This document shows positions 53,954-63,587 of a stretch of 64,000 bases of DNA, piece after piece. The notes beneath the pieces were generated by a model. The model did not search any database, was not told where the DNA came from, and saw nothing but the letters and a program-made list of their open reading frames with translations. The DNA is from Flavobacterium fryxellicola (GTDB lineage Bacteria > Bacteroidota > Bacteroidia > Flavobacteriales > Flavobacteriaceae): NCBI RefSeq assembly GCF_900143245.1, contig NZ_FRDK01000012.1, forward strand, positions 1 through 64,000. Direction: 5' to 3'. How positions within the stretch are numbered: position 1 is the first letter of the stretch; each line of letters starts with the position of its first letter. The translations under genes and the position numbers were made by a program.

Positions 53954-54988
53954 ATGAAATTGTTAACCTACACGCTACTATTCCTTACCTGCTCTATCTC
54001 TTTTAATTGTTTATCTCAAGAAGTAACAAAAACATTTTTATACGATACGATTAGACCTGCTATTGCAGTTTTGACTGCAAAAAAATCGCTAGCTGTACCA
54101 CTCAAAATACAAACTAAAACGCATTACCTGCCATTAACCCATTGGAGTAAAAAAAACAGTTTAGGATTTGATATTTCTGAAGTAGCTTTTATCAATTGGA
54201 GTGCTGGAGGAACTAGTTCGATTTCAGGATTATTTAAAGGTAAATTCCACAGAATTTATAACCGAAGTAATTACAATTGGTCAAATGAACTGATTTTTAA
54301 ATATGGGTTAAATAAACAGGACGGAATAGACCTACGAAAAACAGAAGATGCAATTCAGTTCAACTCTACGTTTGGCTATCGAAAAGACACGCTATCTAAT
54401 TGGTTCCATTCGGCTAAATTTAATTTCAATACGCAATTCACTAATGGTTATGCCTATCCAAATACGGAAAAAGCCATCTCAAAACCTTTTGCACCGGCAT
54501 ACATTTTTATGGGAATAGGTGCTGAAAATATAGATCAGGAAAAGAGAAGAACATTTTATATCTCGCCATTTACCTTTAAAACTACCCTAGTTTTAGATCA
54601 AAGACTTGCTAATCAAGGTGCCTTTGGCGTTCCTAAAGCCACGTATGATTTAGATGGAAATCTACTTACAGAAGGAGAAAAATCAAAAATAGAACTTGGT
54701 TTTCTAATTACTAATAAATACAAAAAAGAAATTTTCAAAAATATCATTTTAGAAAATCGGTTGAGTTTATATTCTGACTATGTAAATCGTTTTGGAAACA
54801 TTGACATCGATTGTGATTTACAAGTAGAGCTCGTAGTAAATCAATATGTCAAAGCTAATATTGGCGCACATGTAATTTACGACGACGACATCAAATCAAA
54901 AAGAGAAATCGCAGGAATACAAGTAACTGAGGGACCAAAAACACAAATAAGACAAGCTATTGGGGTTGGAATAGAATATATATTTTAA
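53954..54988 (+). CDS. DUF3078 outer-membrane-like protein
   Basis: 344 residues; signal peptide to about 22 (ISFNCLSQ). VAFINWSAGGTSSISGLFKG near residue 75 and the following alternating strands (NYNWSNELIFKYGLNKQDG) are the DUF3078 pattern, common in Bacteroidetes; the C-terminal RQAIGVGIEYIF ends in Phe as in outer-membrane barrels. Function unknown. Confidence 0.88.
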   Translation: MKLLTYTLLFLTCSISFNCLSQEVTKTFLYDTIRPAIAVLTAKKSLAVPLKIQTKTHYLPLTHWSKKNSLGFDISEVAFINWSAGGTSSISGLFKGKFHRIYNRSNYNWSNELIFKYGLNKQDGIDLRKTEDAIQFNSTFGYRKDTLSNWFHSAKFNFNTQFTNGYAYPNTEKAISKPFAPAYIFMGIGAENIDQEKRRTFYISPFTFKTTLVLDQRLANQGAFGVPKATYDLDGNLLTEGEKSKIELGFLITNKYKKEIFKNIILENRLSLYSDYVNRFGNIDIDCDLQVELVVNQYVKANIGAHVIYDDDIKSKREIAGIQVTEGPKTQIRQAIGVGIEYIF

Positions 54989-54995
54989 ATAAAAA

Positions 54996-55023
54996 AGTCC
55001 TGAAATAACTTTCAGGACTCTTT
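54996..55023. terminator. Bidirectional terminator
   Basis: AGTCCTGAAA (54996-55005) pairs with TTTCAGGACT (55010-55019) across TAAC; A and T runs on both sides serve the DUF3078 gene and the convergent protease gene. Confidence 0.88.
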
Positions 55024-55032
55024 GAAATAAAA

Positions 55033-57693
55033 TTACTTTATGATGATTTTCTCTGTGTAGTTCAATCCTTCTCCTTTAATGTCCATTATATAAATACCTG
55101 GAGTGAGTTGGTTTAAATTAAACATTTTTTCGTTATTAAAATCTTCTTTAGTGATGGAATAAACTTCTCTTCCTAAAATATCAACTACTTTCATATCGAC
55201 CGTACCACTATAGTTGTTAATTCGCACTGTAATATTTCCGTTAGATGGATTTGGAAAAATACTCATGACATTAGGATTATTAACATCAACAACAGTTAAC
55301 GAGCAGTTCGGTCCGGTAGATGGTCTCGTAAAATCTTCGGTTTGATCATTACCTACATTTGTACTACCTGCTGTTGCATTCACACCTAAACCTCTAGCTG
55401 CGAAAACTTCCCAAATCATACAATAATCTTTTCCTCCTGTAATAGCTTGATCAGCTGCTAAAATTGCATTTCTGGCATCTACAAAGGTTGGACTGCAAGG
55501 CTGTAATTTAATACCATCTAAAACAATTCGCATTAGTTTGTTATTTCCACCTGTCCCGCTATATTTATTATTGTCATACCCGTATTTATTGATGTAAGCC
55601 CATGTTAAATCCCATAACATTGTGGCCCAAACAGATCCTACACCGTGAACAGAAGTTTCCTCTACACCATTAACGTCGAATGATTGAAAATTATTAGTAA
55701 AGGCATAAGTCATAGGATTATTAGCTCTATCCGTTGAGTACACGTAGTTTCTAATTCCCAATCCAGCTGGAGATTGAGAAGAAACAAACGTACCAATTCC
55801 TCTTTTTGCACCACCAAAATCTCCCGGTTTCAACTGCATCATCAATGCAAACCAATCAGACCAACCTTCTCCCATTTGATCCGTGTTATTTAAACAACTA
55901 GAATTATTACTTCCTCCAGTTAAACGGATAGAGATTCCATGTCCGTACTCATGGGCAATTATACCATTATCAAAATCCCCATCCGCATTAACAAATGGAG
56001 TAGATTGTGTTTGTATTTTTACATTCACAGGCGCTGTAGTCATTTGGTTAATTATATCTTCCCCAATAGTGTTATTAACGCTAATTGCGGGTATCGTAAT
56101 TCCTGCATCGGCACCTGACATCGATAAATTTCCCTCCACATTATTCACTACAATAACAGCAATCGCTCCAGCATTTTGCGCTGACTTTACTTTGGTTACA
56201 AAATTGCAGCTGCCTCTCCTAAGTATAACTATTTTGCCATTTAAAGCGGTTTTATTGGAAGGAGTTACGCACGCTTCTGATGTGCCACCAGAACTATCTA
56301 AATACAGAACCAAATCAGATTGTAAGAATTGAGGTGCGATTGGCAAATCAATACGTCCTGGACTGAAAGAGTTTTGAGTTGCCACATAATTCCCTGCCAA
56401 ACTTGATGGTGAATTAATAATTAAAGGCTTAATTTCAGGACCTCTATTCCATAAAAACATTTGCATTCTAGCCCTATTACCATCTACAGGAGAAGAAAAA
56501 TTAGCATTGTTCAAACTAGGAGGTACCGCTGTCGAACCATCTTGAGCTTCCGCATTTACATAATCTCCAGCTTTTCCACCACGATCATAATTGTTTTCTT
56601 GAAAATTACCGCTAGCTTCATCAAAACCATACTGATACCAGACATCATGCATTACATTGTTCATGTAAAACAAATTGGTATTAGCTGCATTAATATAAGA
56701 TGATGCGGCTACACTTGTTCCTCCATAAGGAAAATCAAATATCAATTCTACACCTCCATCTGGGCTCGCTCCATCATCAATATTAGCTGCTTTAAAATCA
56801 TCTTTAGCCCACACATTATTACCTCGGGTTATCGTATAATCCGCACCAACTTGACCGTTAATGTCATGCCAGCCAAAAGGAGATGCCTTAGCATCTGAAG
56901 GATTCGAAATTAATTGAAAAGGACCATGGCTTGGACTTTCAAAATTAAATGGAATAACACGATAAGCGCCTCCCGGCACAAAAGAAGAAGGCCCAGTATA
57001 AATTTGTTTAGGAGTTGCCCCTAAATTTTCTATTTGCGATTTTTTTGTTACCGAAAAGGCTTGCTCTTGATGGAAACTGCACGAAACAACTAAATCATTT
57101 TTTTCTAACAGTTTACCATTTAACGCATCGATTCTGACACTCCACAAATGATCATGAACTGGAGTGTGAATGGTAAAATCCCATGCCAAGACCAATTTAT
57201 TGTCTTTTGCTTGGTGATACACTAAAGTACCAATTACCGGTTCCTCAGTCCCAGTACCATTACTTATCCTAAACTTATGTGACCCTAATTTATCTAAAAC
57301 GGAAAAAGTAGTATTGGTTGTTATGCCTAAATGAAAATAGGCTTTCACTAAAGCATCCGTTGCAAGTAAAGTTGGATTTGTTGCGTTTACTTTCTGGGAG
57401 ACATTATCAACTATTCTTTTTTGAACATCAATTACTTTTGTATTTTTTAAAGAAAAGTTAGAAACTGCCCTAAAAATTTCAATTCCTTGGTAACGCTGAA
57501 TAACATAACAGTTTTGGATTCCAGAAGTTGTAGTTCCGCCTTCACTCTGAATTACCCAGTCGTTAAAATCACGATTTGAAATGATGCTTTTCGCACTCGG
57601 CGTAGTTAAATATTGCTGAATAACTTCTCTATTAGATTGCGAAAAAGCATAAAATGGTATTAAAAAAAGTAAAAAAAGTATGTTTTTTTTCAT
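55033..57693 (-). CDS. Secreted M36 fungalysin-type metalloprotease with PA and T9SS sorting domain
   Basis: 886 residues. Signal peptide to about 18 (YAFSQ); FTP-like propeptide about 25-210; M36 core with zinc motif GIIAHEYGHGISI near residue 580 and downstream Glu in GEGWSDWFA; a PA insert (about 435-560, CVTPSNKTALNGKIVILRRG) typical of these enzymes; C-terminal T9SS type A sorting domain from about 815 (SIFPNPSNGNITVRI, ending MDIKGEGLNYTEKIIIK). Exported by the T9SS to the surface or medium. Confidence 0.95.
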   Translation of the reverse strand: MKKNILFLLFLIPFYAFSQSNREVIQQYLTTPSAKSIISNRDFNDWVIQSEGGTTTSGIQNCYVIQRYQGIEIFRAVSNFSLKNTKVIDVQKRIVDNVSQKVNATNPTLLATDALVKAYFHLGITTNTTFSVLDKLGSHKFRISNGTGTEEPVIGTLVYHQAKDNKLVLAWDFTIHTPVHDHLWSVRIDALNGKLLEKNDLVVSCSFHQEQAFSVTKKSQIENLGATPKQIYTGPSSFVPGGAYRVIPFNFESPSHGPFQLISNPSDAKASPFGWHDINGQVGADYTITRGNNVWAKDDFKAANIDDGASPDGGVELIFDFPYGGTSVAASSYINAANTNLFYMNNVMHDVWYQYGFDEASGNFQENNYDRGGKAGDYVNAEAQDGSTAVPPSLNNANFSSPVDGNRARMQMFLWNRGPEIKPLIINSPSSLAGNYVATQNSFSPGRIDLPIAPQFLQSDLVLYLDSSGGTSEACVTPSNKTALNGKIVILRRGSCNFVTKVKSAQNAGAIAVIVVNNVEGNLSMSGADAGITIPAISVNNTIGEDIINQMTTAPVNVKIQTQSTPFVNADGDFDNGIIAHEYGHGISIRLTGGSNNSSCLNNTDQMGEGWSDWFALMMQLKPGDFGGAKRGIGTFVSSQSPAGLGIRNYVYSTDRANNPMTYAFTNNFQSFDVNGVEETSVHGVGSVWATMLWDLTWAYINKYGYDNNKYSGTGGNNKLMRIVLDGIKLQPCSPTFVDARNAILAADQAITGGKDYCMIWEVFAARGLGVNATAGSTNVGNDQTEDFTRPSTGPNCSLTVVDVNNPNVMSIFPNPSNGNITVRINNYSGTVDMKVVDILGREVYSITKEDFNNEKMFNLNQLTPGIYIMDIKGEGLNYTEKIIIK

Positions 57694-57783
57694 AAAAAAT
57701 TATTAATTGGTCAATAAATAAATCCAAAAACAAATCTAATTTTTTAAATCTACATTAACAAATTAATAATGAACACACAATTG

Positions 57784-59127
57784 TTAATTTTTCACAGCCG
57801 TTATTGTTTTATAAAATAACAACGCATTACCATCGGTAAGCAAGGAAATAAAGTGGCAGATATGTAGTAATCGACCGTATAAATTTTCTTTTTCTAGGTG
57901 ATGTTTCTCTGGTAATAGTTTTAAAATTAATGCATCATAATTAGAAGCATTTCCATTGAATTTATTATTGTAAGCGGTAATAAATTTATCCAATAACGTT
58001 TGAATAATCTGATAACCCACAATTTCTTTTTCAATTACTTCGCGGCTTTGGTAAATATTATCGACACTAATCTTAATTATATCATCCATCTGTGCCTTGT
58101 ATTTACTTTTATCCATTATAGCAAAAGGGAATTTTCCATCTAAAATCAGCGTCTCATTTTCAACAAATACTTTGACGGCATCATTTATTAAACTTCCTAT
58201 TGCTAAAGCGCGCAGATAACTAATTCTATCCTCTTTGGTTTCTAATGTTTTATATTTAGACGTATCAATACTATCCTTTACCAACTTTATCAGATATTCC
58301 AATGCAAAATCTTCAGAGACTAATCCAAGATTTATTCCATCTTCAAAATCTATAATTGTGTAGCAAATATCATCGGCTGCTTCAACTAAATAAGCCAAAG
58401 GATGCCTTTCAAATCCAATATCGTTTCCTGATTTATTTGGAATCAAACCCATATCAGCAGCTACTTCCTGAAAAAAAGAGGTGTCGGTTTGAAAGAAGCC
58501 GTATTTTTTATCAGCGATATTTTTCGTTGGTTTTTTGGGCAGACTTTCTTTCGGATATTTCATAAAAGCTCCCAAGGTCGCGTAGGAGATTCGGAGTCCC
58601 CCTTCAATTCCTGGACGACTAGCCGTAAGCACTGAGAAACCATTGGCATTCCCTTCAAAATCTATTAAATCCTGCCATTCCTTCTCAGAAAGCTGGTCTT
58701 TGTATTGTTGTCCTCTCCCAATGGAAAAATATTCTCCTATGGCTTTTTCACCCGAATGACCAAAAGGGGGATTCCCGATATCGTGCGCCAGTGATGCTGC
58801 CGCTACGATAGCCCCAAAATCATTCATGTGATAACCGTGAACTTCTTTGAGATGCGGATATTTTTCGATGATTTTCTTTCCCACTAATCGTCCCAAAGAA
58901 CGGCCTACAACCGAAACCTCTAAACTATGAGTCAATCTGGTATGCACAAAGTCCGTTTTCGACAAAGGAATAACCTGCGTTTTATCTTGTAAACTTCTAA
59001 AAGCCGCCGAGAATATAATGCGATCATAATCGACTTCAAAGCCCAAACGGGTGTCGTCTTGTTCGATACGCAATCGCTTTCCTTTGTCTCCTTGTCGTCT
59101 TAGTGATAAAAGTTGTTCCCAGTTCAT
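57784..59127 (-). CDS. Deoxyguanosinetriphosphate triphosphohydrolase-like protein
   Basis: 447 residues. HD-domain metal motif in AAASLAHDIGNPPFGHSGEKAI near residues 110-130, and FRSLQDKTQVIPL near the N-terminus. Hydrolyses dNTPs (dGTP to deoxyguanosine and triphosphate in the family). Fits a window that also carries nrdA and nrdB, though not adjacent. Confidence 0.93.
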   Translation of the reverse strand: MNWEQLLSLRRQGDKGKRLRIEQDDTRLGFEVDYDRIIFSAAFRSLQDKTQVIPLSKTDFVHTRLTHSLEVSVVGRSLGRLVGKKIIEKYPHLKEVHGYHMNDFGAIVAAASLAHDIGNPPFGHSGEKAIGEYFSIGRGQQYKDQLSEKEWQDLIDFEGNANGFSVLTASRPGIEGGLRISYATLGAFMKYPKESLPKKPTKNIADKKYGFFQTDTSFFQEVAADMGLIPNKSGNDIGFERHPLAYLVEAADDICYTIIDFEDGINLGLVSEDFALEYLIKLVKDSIDTSKYKTLETKEDRISYLRALAIGSLINDAVKVFVENETLILDGKFPFAIMDKSKYKAQMDDIIKISVDNIYQSREVIEKEIVGYQIIQTLLDKFITAYNNKFNGNASNYDALILKLLPEKHHLEKENLYGRLLHICHFISLLTDGNALLFYKTITAVKN

Positions 59128-59195
59128 CTTTGATAGTTGTAATTTCTGAATTTTTAATGAGCGAATATAAAGAAAAAGATGCCAGTTGAAATAAA

Positions 59196-59220
59196 AAAAG
59201 CTGCCAAAAATGACAGCTGT
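59196..59220 (-). terminator. Terminator after the RDD gene
   Basis: AGCTG (59199-59203) pairs with CAGCT (59214-59218), with extra pairs across CCAAAAATG; T run on the minus strand. Confidence 0.75.
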
Positions 59221-59248
59221 TCCAATTGAAATTCGAAAATAATAATGA

Positions 59249-59716
59249 TTACAACTTCATTTTTGATATAAATTCATGCTTATTTACAACATAAGTAACA
59301 GATAAAGTATCATGCCATCCTCTTGCATTATCTGATAAAAAAGAAAAGGCTTCAATAGGAATCATGCGCACTAACGTTCTTAGGACAATACTTTTTACGT
59401 TTGGCTTACTGCCATTATACTTAACTACCATTGTTTTGGTAAAATATTTACCAAACGTCCTAGAGAAATACAACTCCATAATTAAATAATAAAAAAATAG
59501 TACTACGAGCATAAACAATATGTTTTCAATTAGCGTTAAAGAAATAATCCATTCCGCTAGACTATAATTTTCTGTCAATTCTCCAATAATGTTTACAGCT
59601 GCTCCTATGCCAACTGTGAACATATAAACTACCAATAGATCAATAATAAAATTTAAAAAGCGCTGGCCTTTAGAAGCTAATAAATCATCTGTAATAGTAA
59701 ATTCTTTAGTTTCCAT
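59249..59716 (-). CDS. RDD-family membrane protein
   Basis: 155 residues. RFLNFIIDLLVVYMF (R-x-x-x-x-x-x-D pattern) and two or three membrane helices characterise the RDD family; FGKYFTKTMVV is the second typical motif. Function of the family is poorly known. Confidence 0.85.
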   Translation of the reverse strand: METKEFTITDDLLASKGQRFLNFIIDLLVVYMFTVGIGAAVNIIGELTENYSLAEWIISLTLIENILFMLVVLFFYYLIMELYFSRTFGKYFTKTMVVKYNGSKPNVKSIVLRTLVRMIPIEAFSFLSDNARGWHDTLSVTYVVNKHEFISKMKL

Positions 59717-60102
59717 TTTTAGGTTTTTAGTTTAGAAAATAACAGTTTTGGTTTTACTGCTTTCTCAAATATAGTCAATTTTTACTGCTTTACCTCGGTC
59801 ATTAGCCGATATTAGTACAGAACGAAAAGAGAAAATTTGATTGTTTTGAAAAATAGGAACAGCACTAATGACTTTTAAAATGGCTTCTCTAGTAATGATT
59901 TTTTTCAAATATCGTTATTTTATAAAAAAAACTGCAATCATTTTTAGTTTTGAAAAACGCCAAAAGAGCATTCTTATTTTCAATCCAATTCATTTTAAAA
60001 AAAGTCTTTGTAGTAGCCCACTCTGCTTCTACTTTTATGATTACGTGCTTTTGTACTTCATTCATCAAAAGACTATCAGCCATAAATAGTCGGTTGAATT
60101 CA

Positions 60103-60300
60103 ATGCAAAATGCAAATAAAAAATCCTTAATAACACTTGATCGTTTAGAATTCACAACTAAATCATTGGTACAGGTAGAAGAACGTAAACGAAAAATAGT
60201 AGCACTCCATTTATTAGTATGGGTAACTGCTCTCATAATAATGTCCTTTGCTACTACAAATATATCGTTTACGGAGCCTTTTGTATTTACATTATTATAA
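60103..60300 (+). CDS. Possible small membrane protein
   Basis: 65 codons from the ATG at 60103: an amphipathic Lys/Glu-rich segment (SLVQVEERKRKIV) then a helix ALHLLVWVTALIIMSFA. An upstream TTG at 59950 would add 51 residues of poor quality. A competing open frame on the opposite strand covers the same bases. Low confidence; 59717-60102 is otherwise AT-rich with no gene seen. Confidence 0.3.
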   Translation: MQNANKKSLITLDRLEFTTKSLVQVEERKRKIVALHLLVWVTALIIMSFATTNISFTEPFVFTLL

Positions 60301-60481
60301 GATAGATTTATGAAATCCTCACACGGATAGTTGTTTTGGGGTACTTTTATAGATAAAAAAGTTATTTTGAGTTTTTATTGACCTGCGAGTCGTGTGTATT
60401 TTTGGGCACAAGCGGGACGCTGGCGCAAGCGGAGAATTAAAATTTCAATTAATAATAAATCTTCTTTTAAACCTAATTCCC

Positions 60482-60570
60482 TAGCCCTGATAGCAGTGGA
60501 AATCCTTTTATTTTTTTTCTTAAAAAAATAAAAGATTGCAACGAATAGCAGGAAATAGCTTCAAAAAAAA
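60482..60570. repeat. Compound palindrome, copy 6
   Basis: TAGCCCTGATAGCAGTGG, AATCC, T run, short central hairpin TTTTATTTTTTT/AAAAAAATAAAA, GATTGCAACGAATAGCAGG, AATAGCTTC. Arms match 48091 and 63462. Bases 60301-60481 hold no gene; a GC-rich patch GCACAAGCGGGACGCTGGCG lies near 60409. Confidence 0.8.
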
Positions 60571-60571
60571 A

Positions 60572-60593
60572 CAGCTACCAAATGTGATAGCTG
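60572..60593 (-). terminator. Terminator after the small Cys-rich ORF
   Basis: CAGCTA (60572-60577) pairs with TAGCTG (60588-60593). Read on the minus strand it is followed by nine T, nine bases after the stop at 60602, which supports that small ORF as a real gene. Confidence 0.82.
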
Positions 60594-60601
60594 CATTAAA
60601 A

Positions 60602-60727
60602 TTAAATATTTTTTTTGATTCGAATTTTAAAACAACTTCCGTCAGTTTTACAAATTCTTCTTCCATTTCTGGTTGTAATACATTTTCTAAAAATATACTC
60701 ACAACTATCATCCTGTTTTGGACTCAT
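60602..60727 (-). CDS. Small basic Cys-containing protein (41 residues)
   Basis: MSPKQDDSCEYIFRKCITTRNGRRICKTDGSCFKIRIKKN plus a final Ile in outline: four Cys, strongly basic, core R/K-C-I-T-T-R-N-G-R-R-I. Short proteins with this core are, as far as I recall, recurrent in Flavobacteriaceae. A terminator sits directly behind it. It may bind nucleic acid or metal, inferred from composition. It lies just downstream of the nrdA terminator region on the same strand. Confidence 0.55.
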   Translation of the reverse strand: MSPKQDDSCEYIFRKCITTRNGRRICKTDGSCFKIRIKKNI

Positions 60728-60860
60728 ATTTGAAAAATTAAAATTTAACAATAAAGAAGTCCTTTTTTTACCAAAATATTTTATATTTGATGTGTTAAAA
60801 ATCAATACATTTTTGGTTATAGAATAGAACTTCAATTCTATTATCTATAATTGATTAAAA

Positions 60861-60892
60861 AAAGGCTTCAACTCGAATTGAAGCCTTTTTTA
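60861..60892 (-). terminator. Terminator after nrdA
   Basis: AAAGGCTTCAA (60861-60871) pairs with TTGAAGCCTTT (60878-60888), 6-base loop, T run on the minus strand; 7 bases after the nrdA stop. Confidence 0.92.
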
Positions 60893-60898
60893 TTTTAT

Positions 60899-63313
60899 TT
60901 AAGACCCACACATTTCGCATTCGTCTGGACCGGCGTTTTTAGACAATTCAATCATGGCTTTGTATTCATCAGAAGTCATTTCTACTGCTTCTGCTACTGC
61001 AGGAACAGCTATTGATTGCTCTTTGATCTCAATAGGCTCTGCTTTTTTATCGTTGTTTAATGTAAATTTAATGGCATCCACCGCAGCTTTTGTTCTTAAA
61101 TAATACATTCCTGTTTTCAATCCAGATTGCCAAGCGTAGAAATGCATTGATGTCAATTTAGAATAATTGGCATTCTGCATGAATAAGTTCAATGATTGTG
61201 ATTGATCTACAAAATAACCCCTTTGACGTGACATATCGATAATGTCTTTCATCGACATTTCCCAAACGGTTTTATATAATTCTTTCAAGTCTTGAGGAAT
61301 ATTTAAGTCCTGAACAGAACCGTTATTTCGCATCAATTCTTGTTTCAAAGTTTCGTTCCACAAACCACGTTCTACTAAATCGTGCAATAAATGCTTGTTT
61401 ACGACAATAAATTCTCCCGAAAGTACTCTTCTAGTATAGATGTTAGAAGTATATGGTTCGAATGCTTCGTTGTTACCCAAAATTTGAGATGTTGAAGCAG
61501 TTGGCATTGGAGCTACTAACAATGAGTTACGAACGCCATGTTCCATTACTTCTTTTCTCAACGAAGCCCAATCCCAACGACCTGACAATTCCTCATCTTT
61601 CATTCCCCACATATTGTATTGGAATTCCCCTTGAGACATTGGCGATCCTTGAAAACTAGAGTAAGAACCTTCTTCTTTAGCCATTTCCATAGAAGCGGTT
61701 ACGGCAGCAAAATAAAGCGTTTCGAAAATTTCCTGGTTCAGTTTTTTAGCTTCATCACTAGTAAATGGCAAACGCAACATAATAAAGGCATCTGCTAATC
61801 CTTGTACTCCTAGACCTATTGGTCTGTGTCGTTTATTAGAATTTTCCCCTTCTTTTACCGGATAATAATTTCTATCAATAACTTTATTTAAGTTTCTGGT
61901 CACACGTTTTGTAACGGTGTACAACAATTCGTGGTTGAATTTCTTGTCTTCTACAAACATGGGCAAGGAAAGTGAAGCCAAGTTACAAACTGCAATTTCG
62001 TCCTTAGAAGTAAACTCCATAATCTCCGTACACAAATTCGATGAACGAATGGTTCCCAGATTTTTCTGATTTGATTTTCTGTTTGCTGCATCTTTGTACA
62101 ACATATAAGGTGTTCCAGTTTCAATTTGCGATTCTAGAATTTTCTCCCACAATTCATGCGCTTTGATGGTTTTTCTACCTTTTCCACGTTTCTCGTAATC
62201 AATATACATCGCTTCAAATTCTTCACCATAAACATCATACAATCCGGGACATTCATTAGGACACATTAAGGTCCAATAACTGTCTTCCTGTACTCTTTTC
62301 ATGAATAAATCCGAAGTCCACATCGCAAAGAATAAATCTCTGGCGCGCATCTCTTCTTTTCCTGTATTCTTTTTTAAGTCTAGGAATTCAAAAATATCAG
62401 CATGCCACGTTTCGATGTAAATCGCAAAACTTCCTTTGCGCTTTCCACCACCTTGATCCACATATCGTGCTGTATCGTTGAATACTCTCAACATAGGAAC
62501 AATTCCGTTTGAAGTTCCGTTGGTACCACGAATGTAACTTCCTGTTGCACGAACATTGTGAATAGAAAGCCCAATTCCACCTGCAGATTGCGAAATTTTT
62601 GCGGTTTGTTTCAACGTATCGTAAATCCCATCAATACTATCGTCCTGCATCGCCAAAAGGAAACAAGAAGACATTTGCGGTTTTGGCGTACCTGCGTTAA
62701 ACAATGTTGGAGTAGCGTGTGTAAAGAATTTTTTCGACATCAAGTCGTACGTTTCAATCACTGACTTCAGATCGTCTAAGTGAATTCCAACTGAAACACG
62801 CATCAACATGTGTTGTGGACGCTCCACAATTTTACCGTTTATTTTTAGCAAATACGAACGCTCTAGTGTTTTAAAACCAAAATAATCGTAGTTGAAATCT
62901 CTATTGTATATTACATGGGAATCTAAAAACTCCGCATTTTCCATAATCACTTTATGCACTTCATCAGAAAGCAACGGAGCATATTGTCCGTTTCTTGGAT
63001 TTACATAGTTGAACATATCAGTCATCGTTTCCGAGAATGATTTTTTAGTATTGGAATGCAAATTCGAAATCGCAATTCTCGCTGCCAATTGTGCATAATC
63101 CGGATGCGCAATCGTCATGGATGCCGCTGTTTCGGCTGCTAAATTATCTAATTCTGACGTAGAAACTCCATCATAAAGCCCTTCAATTACGCGCATTGCT
63201 ACTTTCACAGCATCTACTAAATCATTCAAACCATAGCATAGCTTTTTAATTCTATCCGTGATTTTGTCAAACATTACAGGCTCTTTGTGACCGTCTCTTT
63301 TTATTACGTACAT
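60899..63313 (-). CDS. nrdA: Ribonucleoside-diphosphate reductase, alpha subunit
   Basis: 804 residues, class I. ATP-cone at the N-terminus ([16 protein letters not shown]), substrate and radical region [15 protein letters not shown] and [27 protein letters not shown], and [16 protein letters not shown]-terminal CEMCGS supplies the redox Cys pair. It converts ribonucleotides to deoxyribonucleotides. Downstream of nrdB on the same strand across a palindrome-bearing gap, so regulation may be shared. Confidence 0.97.
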   Translation of the reverse strand: MYVIKRDGHKEPVMFDKITDRIKKLCYGLNDLVDAVKVAMRVIEGLYDGVSTSELDNLAAETAASMTIAHPDYAQLAARIAISNLHSNTKKSFSETMTDMFNYVNPRNGQYAPLLSDEVHKVIMENAEFLDSHVIYNRDFNYDYFGFKTLERSYLLKINGKIVERPQHMLMRVSVGIHLDDLKSVIETYDLMSKKFFTHATPTLFNAGTPKPQMSSCFLLAMQDDSIDGIYDTLKQTAKISQSAGGIGLSIHNVRATGSYIRGTNGTSNGIVPMLRVFNDTARYVDQGGGKRKGSFAIYIETWHADIFEFLDLKKNTGKEEMRARDLFFAMWTSDLFMKRVQEDSYWTLMCPNECPGLYDVYGEEFEAMYIDYEKRGKGRKTIKAHELWEKILESQIETGTPYMLYKDAANRKSNQKNLGTIRSSNLCTEIMEFTSKDEIAVCNLASLSLPMFVEDKKFNHELLYTVTKRVTRNLNKVIDRNYYPVKEGENSNKRHRPIGLGVQGLADAFIMLRLPFTSDEAKKLNQEIFETLYFAAVTASMEMAKEEGSYSSFQGSPMSQGEFQYNMWGMKDEELSGRWDWASLRKEVMEHGVRNSLLVAPMPTASTSQILGNNEAFEPYTSNIYTRRVLSGEFIVVNKHLLHDLVERGLWNETLKQELMRNNGSVQDLNIPQDLKELYKTVWEMSMKDIIDMSRQRGYFVDQSQSLNLFMQNANYSKLTSMHFYAWQSGLKTGMYYLRTKAAVDAIKFTLNNDKKAEPIEIKEQSIAVPAVAEAVEMTSDEYKAMIELSKNAGPDECEMCGS

Positions 63314-63461
63314 ACTTTTATTTGTTTTTAAAAACAGAAAATCCCTTCGCTGTTCTTCGTTATTTGTTATTTGTTATTCATTACGAGGAACAAAGCAATC
63401 TCATTTATTGCATTGTTTACTCATTTTTTAGTGCTGATTTGAGGTAAAAGTTCAATTTCTT

Positions 63462-63562
63462 TTTTAGGAGCTAGTCCCGCTGTCATTCCAATCTTTTTAT
63501 TTTTTAGTCCTGCTACGCTGGGACTAAAAAATAAAAAGGATTTTCCCTTCCATCGGGGCTAA
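63462..63562. repeat. Compound palindrome, copy 7
   Basis: On the minus strand: TTAGCCCCGATGGAAGGG, AATCC, T run, hairpin with ATTTTTTAGTCC...GGACTAAAAAAT, A run, GATTGGAATGACAGCGGG, CTAGCTCCTAAAA. Inverse orientation of copy 4, unrelated centre. It lies between nrdB and nrdA in the 274-base gap. Confidence 0.85.
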
Positions 63563-63587
63563 AAAAAATTTACTACAGATAAACTAA

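Noticed and set aside
59889..60236. 115-codon minus-strand frame
   Set aside because: Overlaps a competing plus-strand frame, low-complexity Phe/Lys/Asn content, no terminator or conserved motif.
60400..60440. GC-rich patch GCACAAGCGGGACGCTGGCG as a transposon end
   Set aside because: No matching partner, inverted repeat or transposase nearby.
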